Assembly: GCF_005116665.1 (NCBI RefSeq)
Contig: NZ_SWCJ01000014.1
Span: 1-64,000, forward strand
Source of the DNA: Ferrimonas aestuarii
GTDB lineage: Bacteria > Pseudomonadota > Gammaproteobacteria > Enterobacterales > Shewanellaceae
Direction of reading: 5' to 3'
Length of the DNA: 64,000 bases
How positions within the stretch are numbered: position 1 is the stretch's first letter; each line of letters starts with the position of its first letter. This document shows, piece by piece, positions 1 to 8,747 of this stretch. The notes beneath the pieces were generated by a model that was given only the letters and a program-made list of their open reading frames with translations, did no database searches and was not told where the DNA came from. Position numbers and translations under genes: made by a program.

Positions 1-85
1 CTACCTGTTCAACCACAGATAATTTAAAGGCCATTGGGTAATCACGCTGCGAGCGTCTGCGTCGCTTGGGCTCTACCTTTTCCAT
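1..85 (-). CDS. IS3-family transposase orfA, N-terminal 28 codons only
   Basis: On the complement, ATG at 85 opens a frame that runs off the window edge. It encodes MEKVEPKRRRR, then SQRDYPMAFKLSVVEQV, which matches the start of the helix-turn-helix OrfA proteins of IS3-family elements (basic leader, then a YP..FKL.VVE pattern). A GGAGA ribosome site sits about 7 bases upstream. Only the first 28 codons are visible, so intactness cannot be judged. Confidence 0.65.
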   Translation of the reverse strand, partial: MEKVEPKRRRRSQRDYPMAFKLSVVEQV

Positions 86-125
86 AATAGGTCTCCAATG
101 TGTAAACCTATTTCAGGACGGGTCA
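1..125 (-). mobile_element. End of an IS3-type insertion sequence (cut by window edge)
   Basis: The end of the element is the complement of 107-125, which reads TGACCCGTCCTGAAATAGG. It begins with TG as IS3-family ends do. The transposase orfA start follows 40 bp inside this end. The other end, orfB and the target duplication lie outside the window. Family assignment rests on the end sequence plus the basic N-terminus of the encoded protein. Confidence 0.65.
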
Positions 126-133
126 CCAAAAAT

Positions 134-165
134 CGAAAAGGCCAACCTTAGGGTTGGCCTTTTCG
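134..165. terminator. Rho-independent terminator, bidirectional
   Basis: A perfect 14-bp stem (134-147 with 152-165) ends in T on both strands and has a 4-base loop. It lies just past the stop of the lipoprotein gene and 9 bp from the IS end, so it should stop transcription from both sides. Confidence 0.85.
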
Positions 166-177
166 GCAGCGCGGAGC

Positions 178-1590
178 CTACTGCAGGAAATGGCTCATGG
201 TAAAGCCACTGCTGGTATCTGGAGTTTCTTCAATTAACAGGAAGTACTCACCGCTGTTTTCATCTAGCGTGAGTTCGATGGTATCTAAGATTAATTGAGT
301 GTTGTACTCCTCAGCCACGGCATAGATAAGATATTCAGCATTAGGCAGCAATACCTCTTTGCTGCTGCCAAAGTTTACCGATACGCTATAGCTGGCGGTA
401 TCGATGGTTTCATTTGGCAGAACAAAGTAGTACGTCACGTAACTGTATTCGTCGACAAAATTAACTGTGGCCATCTTATGGTCGTAGATCGACTGACGTT
501 GGCTGTGGTCCACGGCTAGGCTGTGGACTTCTAACCAATCTTGCTCATCTTTGTCGGGATCGCCTTCGTATTCTCGGGAGTATACGAACACGGTGCGATT
601 TTGGTCAGCTTCTAATGAGAACAGGTGGTTGTTGTCAATCATGGTACCCGTGGCGGTATCGTAAAAGTTGAGGGTGTAATCCCCTTCTTCTGCAATGAAC
701 TGCTCGCTTAATTCCCCAAATGCTAACTCATTGATATCGAACTGTATGTTTAAGCTGTGTACGTCGATATCTAGTACTCCGCAGTTTTCCGGCAGCAGCT
801 CGTGTAAACCAAGCGCGTTGTAGACATTGAATTTGACCTCAGCGGTGACGTCAGGGTACTCAATGGCACCAGAACTGGTGGTCAGTCGGTCTAGCGTAAG
901 CGGGGAGGTACCTGCACCGGCGTTATCACGGGCAATAATGATGTACTGGGTCGAGCTGTAGAATGTGATCTCAGCAGACTCGTACAGCACCTCATCGTCG
1001 TTCTCCTTAGTAATAAACACCTTGTAATCATCGATATCCAGATAGACTGAATCGGTTAGTGATTCGTGGTCGACTTGAGTTAGAAGTACCGCTTGTTCAA
1101 AAGTCTCATCGATGTCGGCGATGTAGACGTCCAGTGTTTGAGCTGTGGTATTTATGTTCAAGAAGCGCAGCGCGAACATGTCGTCATATTCGTCTTCATC
1201 AAGATCTTCGATTTCAATACCGTATTGAGCGACTTGGGGAACATTAATATCTCCTGTTACTACTAATAGCTGAAGCTGATCTTTGATTATGTCTAAAGAT
1301 GACTGATGAATATCGATCAAGTCGTTATTAGTGTCTTCCCATGAAATAGTATAATCATAGTGGCGAGTTTCTAGGCTGAAATAGCCAGAGGCATCTGGGA
1401 AGCTGATATTGCTGTAGGTAAATTCGTCGTCATCACTGTCTGTTAATGTGATGGTGAGATCCGGTGAGTTAGGTGAGGCATTGTAGAGTTGAAAATAGGC
1501 CGTCTCATTACTATCACTGCTGCTGGAGCCGCAGCCAAAAAGGGTTAAACCGAGCAATAGTGGTGCGAACCACTTGGTTGTAGAGTTCAT
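178..1590 (-). CDS. DUF4397-like surface lipoprotein
   Basis: A 470-residue lipoprotein. The N-terminus has a hydrophobic segment and the lipobox LTLFGC, then a Ser-rich linker. Acylation at Cys20 should place it in the outer membrane or periplasm. The mature part opens with FQLYNASPNSPDLTI, the phrase typical of DUF4397 domains, and a related block recurs near residues 135-160 (LRFLNINTTAQTLDVYI) and 250-280 (FNVYNALG). This suggests three to four tandem beta domains. It is very acidic. The gene stands alone, with a terminator directly downstream. No enzymatic motif is visible and the function is unknown. Confidence 0.8.
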   Translation of the reverse strand: MNSTTKWFAPLLLGLTLFGCGSSSSDSNETAYFQLYNASPNSPDLTITLTDSDDDEFTYSNISFPDASGYFSLETRHYDYTISWEDTNNDLIDIHQSSLDIIKDQLQLLVVTGDINVPQVAQYGIEIEDLDEDEYDDMFALRFLNINTTAQTLDVYIADIDETFEQAVLLTQVDHESLTDSVYLDIDDYKVFITKENDDEVLYESAEITFYSSTQYIIIARDNAGAGTSPLTLDRLTTSSGAIEYPDVTAEVKFNVYNALGLHELLPENCGVLDIDVHSLNIQFDINELAFGELSEQFIAEEGDYTLNFYDTATGTMIDNNHLFSLEADQNRTVFVYSREYEGDPDKDEQDWLEVHSLAVDHSQRQSIYDHKMATVNFVDEYSYVTYYFVLPNETIDTASYSVSVNFGSSKEVLLPNAEYLIYAVAEEYNTQLILDTIELTLDENSGEYFLLIEETPDTSSGFTMSHFLQ

Positions 1591-2053
1591 AATGCTTCCA
1601 TTCTTTCACTAGTTATTTTTCGGTGAAGTCAATCAATTGACAACGTGAACATAGTGTGAGAATCACAATTGGTCACTAATATTTTCCTTATAAAACATAA
1701 TTTTACATTGGTTGTGATTTTGATGATGGGGTGTTGTGATTTTGTTAACTGAGCGAGGTTCTTTGGAGGTCTATATTGGCATTGTGGTAACGTGCATTTT
1801 ATTTAGTGGCCAATTTTTAATCGGTTAGTATATTAGAATTGGATTTAGAATGATTCACTGGTGGCAATTAACAACTGGAAATAATTAAATTTAAATGACA
1901 GAGCAAGATCTCGTGTAACCGAAATTTAAGCCATTGATCAAAGTGAAACTTATAGGATGCCATTTGAAAAACTCCAGAATGAATCTAAAAGCAGACAGGT
2001 TAAAGTGGAATATTTTTGTTTAAGAAGGACTTTACTGACAATCACTTAATTTT

Positions 2054-2074
2054 AGAAAGTCATGATGACTTTCT
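2054..2074. repeat. 21-bp perfect palindrome
   Basis: AGAAAGTCAT, a central G, then ATGACTTTCT. No T-run follows on either strand, so it is not a standard terminator. It could be a protein-binding site or an RNA hairpin in the 3' tail of the peptidase transcript. Confidence 0.7.
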
Positions 2075-2110
2075 GAGTGCTTAGTGTGGCTGTTAATACT
2101 GCGGTGGGAA

Positions 2111-2140
2111 TGTTTGACGCGCTATCTTACGCGTCAAACA
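2111..2140. terminator. Stem-loop downstream of the M20 peptidase gene
   Basis: An 11-bp perfect stem (2111-2121 with 2130-2140) with an 8-base loop sits about 20 bp past the stop of the minus-strand peptidase gene. The expected U-tract is missing on the minus side, so termination there may be weak. The plus side has a short T-run at 2152-2156. Confidence 0.5.
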
Positions 2141-2159
2141 TTGTGTGGGTATTTTTAGC

Positions 2160-3266
2160 TTATTGAGTTAAGAACTGCTCAACAAAACGGCTAATATTGA
2201 ACAGATCGTCAATGGCGATCTGCTCTTCAGTGGTGTGTACCTTAGACATGCCTGTTGCAAGGTTAACCGTAGTAAGCCCCTTAGCATTAAAGATGTTGGC
2301 GTCTGAGCCGCCTCCCGTTGATTTGGTGCGAGGCATCAGATCGCACTTCTCAAAGGCGCGTTTGATGCTATCGACCAGAGGGTGCGCCTCGTCAATCTGA
2401 TACGCCACGTATTCTCGGCAACTTTCAATGTTAATCTGGGCACCATGGGCGTCAGCAGCATCTTGGAAGGTGGTTTCCATGTGGGCCACTTGTGCGCTGA
2501 GCTTTTCATCATTCAAAGAGCGAGCTTCCGCTTCCAAATACACCTCTGGCATCACAATATTGGTGGCATTGCCGCCCTTTACCACACCAATGTTGGCGGT
2601 AGTTTCTTCGTTAATTCTCGATAGATTCATTTTGCTGATGGCCTCTGACGCTACGGTTAATGCGTTGATGCCTTGCTCTGGGGCTAAGCCTGCGTGGGCG
2701 GGTTTGCCGGTAATGGTGATCTTAAAGCTCTGCTGCCCCGGCGCTTGAGTGATGATGGTGCCGATGTCACCGCTGGAGTCCAGTACGATGGCGCAATCGG
2801 ACTCGATATCACGGATATCAAATTGGCGAGAACCGTGTAGGCCGCCTTCTTCGTGCACAGTGAATGCCAGTTCAATGGTTTTATGGGGTAGGCCGGCCTC
2901 TTGAATCGCTTTTACGGCTTCCATGATGGCTGCGATGCCGGATTTGTCGTCGCCGCCTAAAATGGTGTTGCCTTCTGAGCGGATGATGCCGTCGTCAATA
3001 ACAGGCTTAATGCCGTTGCCAGGCGTGACGGTATCCATATGGCAGCTCATTAAAATGCTGCCTTCTAGACTGCCTTTCAGTTTGGCGTACAGGTTGTTCC
3101 CGTTGCTTACGGCGTCAGTAACGGTGCGCTTTTGTACGTCGAAGCCCAGCTCAGTGAGTTGCTGAGCTAGGTGCTCGGAGATTGCCAGTTCGTTGCCCGA
3201 TTCACTATCGATCTGAATCAGCTCAAGAAAGTGTTCGACTAGGCGAAAAGAGTTAATGTGGGACAT
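2160..3266 (-). CDS. M20-family metallopeptidase, peptidase T-like
   Basis: A 368-residue cytoplasmic zinc aminopeptidase-type enzyme. Metal and catalytic motifs appear in the usual order: CHMDTVTPG (His and Asp), GGDDKSG (bridging Asp), VHEEGG (catalytic Glu pair), VLDSSGD and KVHTTEE (final His). The middle section with GKPAHAG is the dimerisation lid typical of M20. It most resembles the PepT-like branch that cleaves small peptides. An in-frame upstream extension exists, but ATG at 3266 is preferred because a CGGAG site lies 6 bases upstream and family members start there. It is a single-gene unit. Confidence 0.85.
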   Translation of the reverse strand: MSHINSFRLVEHFLELIQIDSESGNELAISEHLAQQLTELGFDVQKRTVTDAVSNGNNLYAKLKGSLEGSILMSCHMDTVTPGNGIKPVIDDGIIRSEGNTILGGDDKSGIAAIMEAVKAIQEAGLPHKTIELAFTVHEEGGLHGSRQFDIRDIESDCAIVLDSSGDIGTIITQAPGQQSFKITITGKPAHAGLAPEQGINALTVASEAISKMNLSRINEETTANIGVVKGGNATNIVMPEVYLEAEARSLNDEKLSAQVAHMETTFQDAADAHGAQINIESCREYVAYQIDEAHPLVDSIKRAFEKCDLMPRTKSTGGGSDANIFNAKGLTTVNLATGMSKVHTTEEQIAIDDLFNISRFVEQFLTQ

Positions 3267-3487
3267 GACAGCTCCGATTTTTATAATTAAGCCGATCACC
3301 ATACTTAAACTGCATGTTCGGCACTTTGAGCTGGATAACAAAACGGTAATGTTTTTATCCAAATTCTTCAGTCGCGGTGATTAAATCAACAAGCAGACAG
3401 GGAATTGGCCTCAATTGATGCATTCGTCACCACTTAAACCATAAGGGCTTTACAGCACCCCATGAGTTCACTACTATTGGCGGCTCT

Positions 3488-3578
3488 GGAGAGATGGCTG
3501 AGTGGTTGAAAGCACCGGTCTTGAAAACCGGCAAGGGTTAATAGCCCTTCTAGGGTTCAAATCCCTATCTCTCCGCCA
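3488..3578 (+). tRNA. tRNA-Ser(UGA)
   Basis: A 91-base tRNA with the long variable arm of serine tRNAs. The acceptor stem GGAGAGA pairs with TCTCTCC, the anticodon loop is CTTGAAA with anticodon TGA, the T-loop is GGTTCAAATCC, and CCA is encoded. It reads UCA codons (and UCG by wobble). A terminator follows within 10 bp. Confidence 0.97.
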
Positions 3579-3585
3579 TACAACA

Positions 3586-3610
3586 AAAACCCGCCTAACT
3601 GGCGGGTTTT
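3586..3610 (+). terminator. Terminator of tRNA-Ser
   Basis: AAAACCCGCC and GGCGGGTTTT form a 10-bp stem around a 5-base loop directly after the tRNA, ending in a T-run. Confidence 0.85.
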
Positions 3611-3723
3611 GTCGTTTTCAGGTTTGGAAAAGTGAGATAGGGTGCAGAAAGGAGCGGAAGCGACTAGCATCGTTTGCGATGGCCCGAAAGCGACTAAGTT
3701 AACTGCCAGTTATGAATGTGAGG

Positions 3724-3755
3724 GTAAAAAAGGCCCGCTGCGAGAGCGGGCAAAA
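3724..3755 (-). terminator. Terminator of the DUF2955/HlyD operon
   Basis: GCCCGCT (3733-3739) pairs with AGCGGGC (3745-3751). On the minus strand the stem is followed by a run of six T, about 55 bp past the stop of the DUF2955 gene. Confidence 0.8.
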
Positions 3756-3807
3756 GAGCACTATGATGGTGCGGTGAAACCGGTATCGACCAAGGCTTAA
3801 AGGATGC

Positions 3808-4809
3808 TTAGGCTGTGCTTGGTTGATGATGGCGAAACCACCACTTTAAACCATGGTCGATAATCCAAATGGCGATAACCGTGAGCACCACCGTAAAAAA
3901 GATGGAGCTAAATCGATACAGGATGGCGAAGAACGCATCTTGCTGCTGAGGAACTAGGGTCGTGGTTAGTGGTACCGTTAGGGCAGACATCGCCGAAAAA
4001 GCGATTCCGCCTTTTACTGGCCCTTTGGTTTGCCAGTGACAAAATAGCCCCATGGCAAGGGTCATCGCCAACCAGAACAGCAGGCCATGACTAAACCAAG
4101 GCCCTAAGCCCACTTGCACCGCCAATCCCGCCAGACACCCAATGCCTGTGCCAATGATTCGAATTTTTGCCAACGCCCAGGAGCCCGATAGCGTCATTGG
4201 TACCAAGACGATAATGATTGAAACCTGCGCGGAAACTGAGTCATACAAGTCGCTAAACTGAAACACCACAAATGCCAGCATCACCACTAACCAACCGGTG
4301 GCCACTTGAGTAATGGTGTGCAGCTCACTGTTTTTTGGCGGCATCGCGGGAGCTTGCTGGGAGTCTGAAGTTGGAAACAGCCACCACGCCAAAGAACAGA
4401 TGCCAATATTGACTAACGCGATAACCCAGAGGTTGACGTTAAACTCTTCAATATTAATAAAATCATAACTGGCGTAGTTGAGGCTGATGGAGCCAACCAG
4501 CAGCCCCATAAATCCGAACAGGAAGGTTTTGGGGTGCATCATCTCAATGCATTTTGCCATCATCATCAGACCTACTGCGGCGGTTAACAGCAGTGGATGC
4601 TGTTGCAGCGATTGCACAATCAGCGTGGCTTGCAGCGTGGTCCAGATGGCAGACACCAGCGCAATGATCACCATTGGCATGTTGAGCTGATCGCTTTTGC
4701 CAAGAATGAACATCGGCAGCAAGATGGCGAAAAAACCATAAGGCCAATCAAATAGCATGGTTACCGCTAACGCCAGTGAGCATGCGAACCAGATCCGTAG
4801 CGTTTTCAT
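3808..4809 (-). CDS. DUF2955-family inner-membrane protein (efflux partner)
   Basis: A 333-residue integral membrane protein with two hydrophobic halves of about five segments each, joined by a polar linker near residue 150. This is the layout of DUF2955 and related FUSC/AaeB aromatic-acid efflux proteins. It lies 10 bp downstream of the HlyD-type adaptor gene, which fits a tripartite or two-part export pump. ATG at 4809 is preferred. A TTG two codons earlier (4815) is also open and no strong ribosome site decides between them. The substrate is unknown. Confidence 0.75.
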   Translation of the reverse strand: MKTLRIWFACSLALAVTMLFDWPYGFFAILLPMFILGKSDQLNMPMVIIALVSAIWTTLQATLIVQSLQQHPLLLTAAVGLMMMAKCIEMMHPKTFLFGFMGLLVGSISLNYASYDFINIEEFNVNLWVIALVNIGICSLAWWLFPTSDSQQAPAMPPKNSELHTITQVATGWLVVMLAFVVFQFSDLYDSVSAQVSIIIVLVPMTLSGSWALAKIRIIGTGIGCLAGLAVQVGLGPWFSHGLLFWLAMTLAMGLFCHWQTKGPVKGGIAFSAMSALTVPLTTTLVPQQQDAFFAILYRFSSIFFTVVLTVIAIWIIDHGLKWWFRHHQPSTA

Positions 4810-4819
4810 TGGCAATCAA

Positions 4820-5884
4820 CTAGTAGATGAAGTGGAACCAGCTGGCGAGCTGAATCTGCATCTTGGCCATGGCTTGCCAAAACTGACCCTCTTCAGGGTA
4901 AAGCACGATGGTGGCGCGAGAGCCGACAAACAGGGGCGATGGTAATGCTTCAGTTGCAGATAGGTTAACTCGGGTTCGCTGAGCGTCTCTGACCCAGCGG
5001 TTGTTGCCTTCAACTTTGGTGAGTGAGCCATTCGGGAGTTGCTGAGCTGCGGCAACACCGTAGTCTCGGCTGCTGAGTTCGAATGGGAAAACCTCTCCAG
5101 GTAGGGCATCAAATGCGATTAATGCTTGGTAGCTGCCGTCGACTTTAGCTACCGATTTTTCTCGAAAATCCGCTGCAACCCAAAGGCTTCGACTTGGAAT
5201 AAAGCTAAGCATTGGGCTGTTGGTCATGGCGATGCTGCCCGCTTGAAGCTGAAGGTTAGTGATCACGCCGTCAGTGGGGGCAGTAATCAGCGTATTAGAT
5301 AGATCTAGCTGCGCTTTATCGATCTCGTTTTTAGCCAGCTCCACAGCGGCACTTTCGCCAGGGTGGGCGCCCAATTGAGCCTCAATGACTTTGAGGTTTT
5401 GCTGTTGGGCGGCAAGTGAGGCTTTGGCAACGTCCAATTCGGCCTTCGCGCTATCCAGATTGGATTGGGAGGTGAGCTTCTGTTTGGACAGGGCGCTCAG
5501 GCGAACGTACTCTCGCTCCGCATGGATCCGTTGTGCTTTGGCTCTGGCGATGTTGGCTATCGCCGCTTTACGTTGCGAATAGAGCGTTGCCTCTTTTTCC
5601 AGAGCGGATTGCAAACTGTGTTTGGCTTTGTTTAAGGCGATCTGAAACTTGCGGTCATCAATGCGAAACAGCGGCTGGTCTTTCTCTACCCGTTGGTTGT
5701 TGGTCACCATCACCTCAATTACCTTGCCCGAGACCTCTGGCGCTATCTGAACCACATAGCCTTGAACTCGGCCTTCTGTGGTCAACGGGGCGTGTCTGTC
5801 GGCGATGACAATGTAGGCGAATAGGGTAATAAACAGGACGGTTAGTCCTTGCATCCAGCGCTTAAATACTTTATCTGATGACAT
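4820..5884 (-). CDS. HlyD/EmrA-family membrane fusion protein
   Basis: A 354-residue periplasmic adaptor anchored by one N-terminal membrane helix (about residues 12-27). Next comes the biotinyl/lipoyl-like half motif (GYVVQIAPEVSGKVIEV), a long alpha-helical hairpin rich in Ala, Lys and Gln (about 85-190), the second lipoyl half (LITAPTDGVITNLQL) and a beta-barrel domain. It should link the DUF2955 protein, encoded 10 bp downstream, to an outer-membrane channel or stabilise it. The pair is divergent from a LysR-type gene, which is probably its regulator. Confidence 0.85.
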   Translation of the reverse strand: MSSDKVFKRWMQGLTVLFITLFAYIVIADRHAPLTTEGRVQGYVVQIAPEVSGKVIEVMVTNNQRVEKDQPLFRIDDRKFQIALNKAKHSLQSALEKEATLYSQRKAAIANIARAKAQRIHAEREYVRLSALSKQKLTSQSNLDSAKAELDVAKASLAAQQQNLKVIEAQLGAHPGESAAVELAKNEIDKAQLDLSNTLITAPTDGVITNLQLQAGSIAMTNSPMLSFIPSRSLWVAADFREKSVAKVDGSYQALIAFDALPGEVFPFELSSRDYGVAAAQQLPNGSLTKVEGNNRWVRDAQRTRVNLSATEALPSPLFVGSRATIVLYPEEGQFWQAMAKMQIQLASWFHFIY

Positions 5885-5981
5885 GTGATGACCAATTTTT
5901 CTTAATTGGCGGGATTATAGAGAAGCTGACCAAAGTTCAGTAGAATGACTGATTCAACATATACGACCTATTTGTAGGACA

Positions 5982-6842
5982 ATGAAGCCAAGTTTTGATG
6001 ATCTATACCTTTTTGCTCAGACGGTAATTCATGGCGGCATCAGCGCTGCCGCGCAATCCAACGCTCTGCAGCGCTCAAAGGTGAGTCGGCGCATTCAGGA
6101 GTTGGAGCGAATGATGGGGTGCCAACTGCTGATCCGCACCACGCGAACCATTGAACTGACTCAAGCGGGAAAGCGGTTGTTTGATCTTATCTCTGAGCCG
6201 ATGACTCAGATAGAGCAGGGGTTGTCGTTGGTTCAAGAGGATCAACACGAACTGTCGGGTAAGTTGCGGCTGGCGATCCCAGCGGCACTAATAAGCTCTG
6301 CGCCAGTAAGTGCCATTATTAGCCAATACAGTCGGCTTTATCCTGATGTGGCTTTGGAGATAGAGAGTCGTCAAGAGAGCGTCGACCTGCGCCGAGAGGC
6401 GTTTGATTTGCAGTTGCTACCCAGCGCGGAGAAGGTCATGGACGACAGCTATGTGCAATTTGCAATCTTGCCCTATTTTAGTCATTTCGTTGCTTCACCT
6501 AAGTATTTAGCAAGTCACCCAAGTATTGAAAGCTTAGAGCAGCTGTCTTGCCATCGAATTCTGACTAATCGTTATAACGCCGAGTTGCTGGATGAGCGCT
6601 TAACTCTCGCGTTGCGTTCCGATGATCTGAGTTTATTGAGGATATTGGCAATCAATGGTGACGGTGTCGCCTTCATTCCTCAGGTTCATTCTAAGCCGTC
6701 GATAGAGTCGGGTGAGCTGGTCGAAGTGCTTCCTGAGTTGACTAAGCCGCTGCAGCAGCTCACGCTCATCTACCCGTCAGCGCTGTTTTTGCCTAAGAAA
6801 GTCAAAGCGTTGATTGAGCTATTTCGACAGCAGTTTCAATAG
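5982..6842 (+). CDS. LysR-family transcriptional regulator
   Basis: A 286-residue regulator. The N-terminal winged helix-turn-helix covers residues 3-60 (AAAQSNALQRSKVSRRIQEL, then LIRTTRTIELTQAG), followed by a linker helix and a periplasmic-binding-like effector domain. A ribosome site AGGA precedes the ATG. It is divergent from the HlyD/DUF2955 pair across about 97 bp, the classical LysR layout, so it most likely controls that pump. The effector is unknown. Confidence 0.88.
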   Translation: MKPSFDDLYLFAQTVIHGGISAAAQSNALQRSKVSRRIQELERMMGCQLLIRTTRTIELTQAGKRLFDLISEPMTQIEQGLSLVQEDQHELSGKLRLAIPAALISSAPVSAIISQYSRLYPDVALEIESRQESVDLRREAFDLQLLPSAEKVMDDSYVQFAILPYFSHFVASPKYLASHPSIESLEQLSCHRILTNRYNAELLDERLTLALRSDDLSLLRILAINGDGVAFIPQVHSKPSIESGELVEVLPELTKPLQQLTLIYPSALFLPKKVKALIELFRQQFQ

Positions 6843-6938
6843 CAGTCATAAAATTTCGAAATAATTAAAAAGTTTTATGCGTCTTTTGCAGGGGCAAAGC
6901 GTCTTTAAGGCAGACAAAAGACGATTTGGAATGCCGTA

Positions 6939-8111
6939 ATGTTTAAGACCGAGCCAAATAACCCCGAACTCAGCAATAAATTCATCAAGTCTGATGCCAA
7001 TATGTTGAATCAGATCTATGGCACCAGCCAAGTCACTCCCTACTGGATAGCGGACATGGCGTTTCCAGTTGCAGCGCCCATTACTCAGGCGATGCAGCAC
7101 TTAGTCGATAGGCAAACTCTTTCTTATGAGTTTGATTCTGAAACGCTGTTTCAGCTGATTGCAGACTGGAACCGCAGCCAGCACGGCCTCGGGTTAAATC
7201 CGAAGCGATTTGTGCAGACCCCTAGAGTATTGAGTGCCATTGCCCTAGTGATCAGAGAGTTCACTGAAGAGGGTGACGGCGTTTTGATTCAGACACCGGT
7301 GTATCATCAATTTCACCGCCTCATCAGCTCAGCGGGTAGGCAGGTTATTGAAAATCCATTAGCACTGAACAATGGCCACTATGAGATCGATTTTGAGCAC
7401 TTAACCAGCCAGATCCAAAGTGGCAAAGTAAAGATGATACTGCTTTGCAATCCCCACAATCCAGTGGGTCGAGTTTGGTCCAAGGATGAGATGCGCAGGT
7501 TGGTTGAGCTTGCTAGGCAAAGGGATGTGCTGATCGTTAGTGATGAAGTTCATGGAGATATTGTCTTTGATGATAAACCTTTCATCAGCCTTGCCAGTGT
7601 TGACTACCGCAACGCCATTACCCTGTTGGGCTCCCCTGCGAAGAATTTTGGCCTGAACAGTATCGCTAACGGCTATCTGTATGTCGAAGACGATGGTCTT
7701 TACCAACGCGTTAAAGATTTGGTGAGCTCAATGGCGCTGGATCATGGCAATGCATTTTCAACCTACGCCACCATTGCCGCCTATAAAGAAGGGCAACCGT
7801 GGTTTGAGCAGTTTGTCTCTTACACTCAGAACAATCGCGATTGGTTGGTGCAATTTATCCAAACTGAATTGCCTGATGTTGAAGTGACCATTCCTGAGGG
7901 GACGAATCAGATCTGGCTAAATTTTTCCGGCTTAGGTTTGGAGGATGAAGCATTGAAGTCGCTGCTCACCATCAAGGCAAAGCTGGCATTAACGCCCGGC
8001 AGTTGGTTTGGAGAGAAAGGCAGTCACTTTTATAGAATGAACTTTGCAGTGCCTTTATCGCAGCTAAAGGTATCCATGTTGGCATTGAAAGTGGCAGTGG
8101 AAGAGCGGTAA
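6939..8111 (+). CDS. MalY/PatB-family PLP aminotransferase (C-S lyase type)
   Basis: A 390-residue fold-type I PLP enzyme. The cofactor motifs are PHNPVGRVW, SDEVHGDIVFDD and the lysine in SPAKNF, which forms the internal aldimine. Length and phrases fit the MalY/PatB branch, whose members cleave cystathionine or related C-S bonds and act as class I/II aminotransferases. It stands alone and is convergent with yaiL. The start ATG has only a weak ribosome site. Confidence 0.85.
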   Translation: MFKTEPNNPELSNKFIKSDANMLNQIYGTSQVTPYWIADMAFPVAAPITQAMQHLVDRQTLSYEFDSETLFQLIADWNRSQHGLGLNPKRFVQTPRVLSAIALVIREFTEEGDGVLIQTPVYHQFHRLISSAGRQVIENPLALNNGHYEIDFEHLTSQIQSGKVKMILLCNPHNPVGRVWSKDEMRRLVELARQRDVLIVSDEVHGDIVFDDKPFISLASVDYRNAITLLGSPAKNFGLNSIANGYLYVEDDGLYQRVKDLVSSMALDHGNAFSTYATIAAYKEGQPWFEQFVSYTQNNRDWLVQFIQTELPDVEVTIPEGTNQIWLNFSGLGLEDEALKSLLTIKAKLALTPGSWFGEKGSHFYRMNFAVPLSQLKVSMLALKVAVEER

Positions 8112-8136
8112 TCAGTGACGGGCCGTATGAAATGAA

Positions 8137-8160
8137 AAAGCCGCCTAATAAGGCGGCTCT
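8137..8160. terminator. Bidirectional terminator between convergent genes
   Basis: AGCCGCCT (8139-8146) pairs with AGGCGGCT (8151-8158). A-rich bases precede the stem and T-rich bases follow it, so it can serve both the PatB-like gene and yaiL. Confidence 0.8.
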
Positions 8161-8174
8161 TAAGGCTCTAGGGC

Positions 8175-8699
8175 TTACCACATCAGATCATCAGGGATCT
8201 GATAATCGGCGTATGGATCGTCCTCTTCTGGGGTCTCCACTTCCGCTTTTGGCAGAGCAATCACGATGCTGGCGTCACGCTGTTCAATCTTCTCGGCAAC
8301 TTTAGTTGGTACCAACTCGTAGTTGTCGCCTTGAATCACAATGGCCAACTGGCCATTGATCAAGCCGCGCTGCTGAGCTTCAGTTACGTAAATCTTGGTA
8401 ATTTTGCCGTTATCAGAGAAGTTATAGGCAATTTCGCCTCTGCTGCGATCCTGCTTACTGGTATCAATCAGCTGCTTGATCTGCGCCAAAATTGCTTTGG
8501 CATCGGCTTCTTGTTGCTTCTTCTGATTCAATTCACGGTCACGTTGAGCTTGCTCTTGGCGACGCTGCTCTGCCAATACTTTGGACTCATCGGTAACCAC
8601 TTGCTTGGATTTACGTTGCTTGTGTTTCTCTTTCTTGGCTTTTTGTACCGACTTCTTGTCGGCCAGGCCCGCTTTTAATAGCTGATCGGCGAGTGACAT
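8175..8699 (-). CDS. DUF2058 protein, YaiL family
   Basis: A 174-residue basic protein. It begins MSLADQLLKAGLADKK, as YaiL proteins do, followed by a highly charged coiled coil rich in Lys, Gln and Arg (about residues 20-75) and a compact C-terminal domain with the phrase GEIAYNFSDNGKITKIYV. YaiL is described as a nucleoprotein or polysaccharide-associated protein of unsettled function. ATG at 8699 is preferred over an upstream in-frame codon because AGGAGAGG lies just before it and the family starts there. Confidence 0.85.
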   Translation of the reverse strand: MSLADQLLKAGLADKKSVQKAKKEKHKQRKSKQVVTDESKVLAEQRRQEQAQRDRELNQKKQQEADAKAILAQIKQLIDTSKQDRSRGEIAYNFSDNGKITKIYVTEAQQRGLINGQLAIVIQGDNYELVPTKVAEKIEQRDASIVIALPKAEVETPEEDDPYADYQIPDDLMW

Positions 8700-8747
8700 G
8701 GCCTCTCCTAACGAGGTGTTCATACGAATAACCAAAGTGTATCAGCT

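Larger units (their letters stand above)
1591..2159. other. AT-rich intergenic region, no gene seen
   Basis: About 570 bp lie between the lipoprotein start and the M20 peptidase stop. I find no open frame with a ribosome site. It holds two inverted repeats, listed separately at 2054-2074 and 2111-2140. The leader of the lipoprotein gene should lie in its first 150 bp. Confidence 0.6.

Noticed and set aside
3502..3702. An open frame over tRNA-Ser
   Set aside because: It lies across the tRNA and its terminator, so it is not a protein gene.
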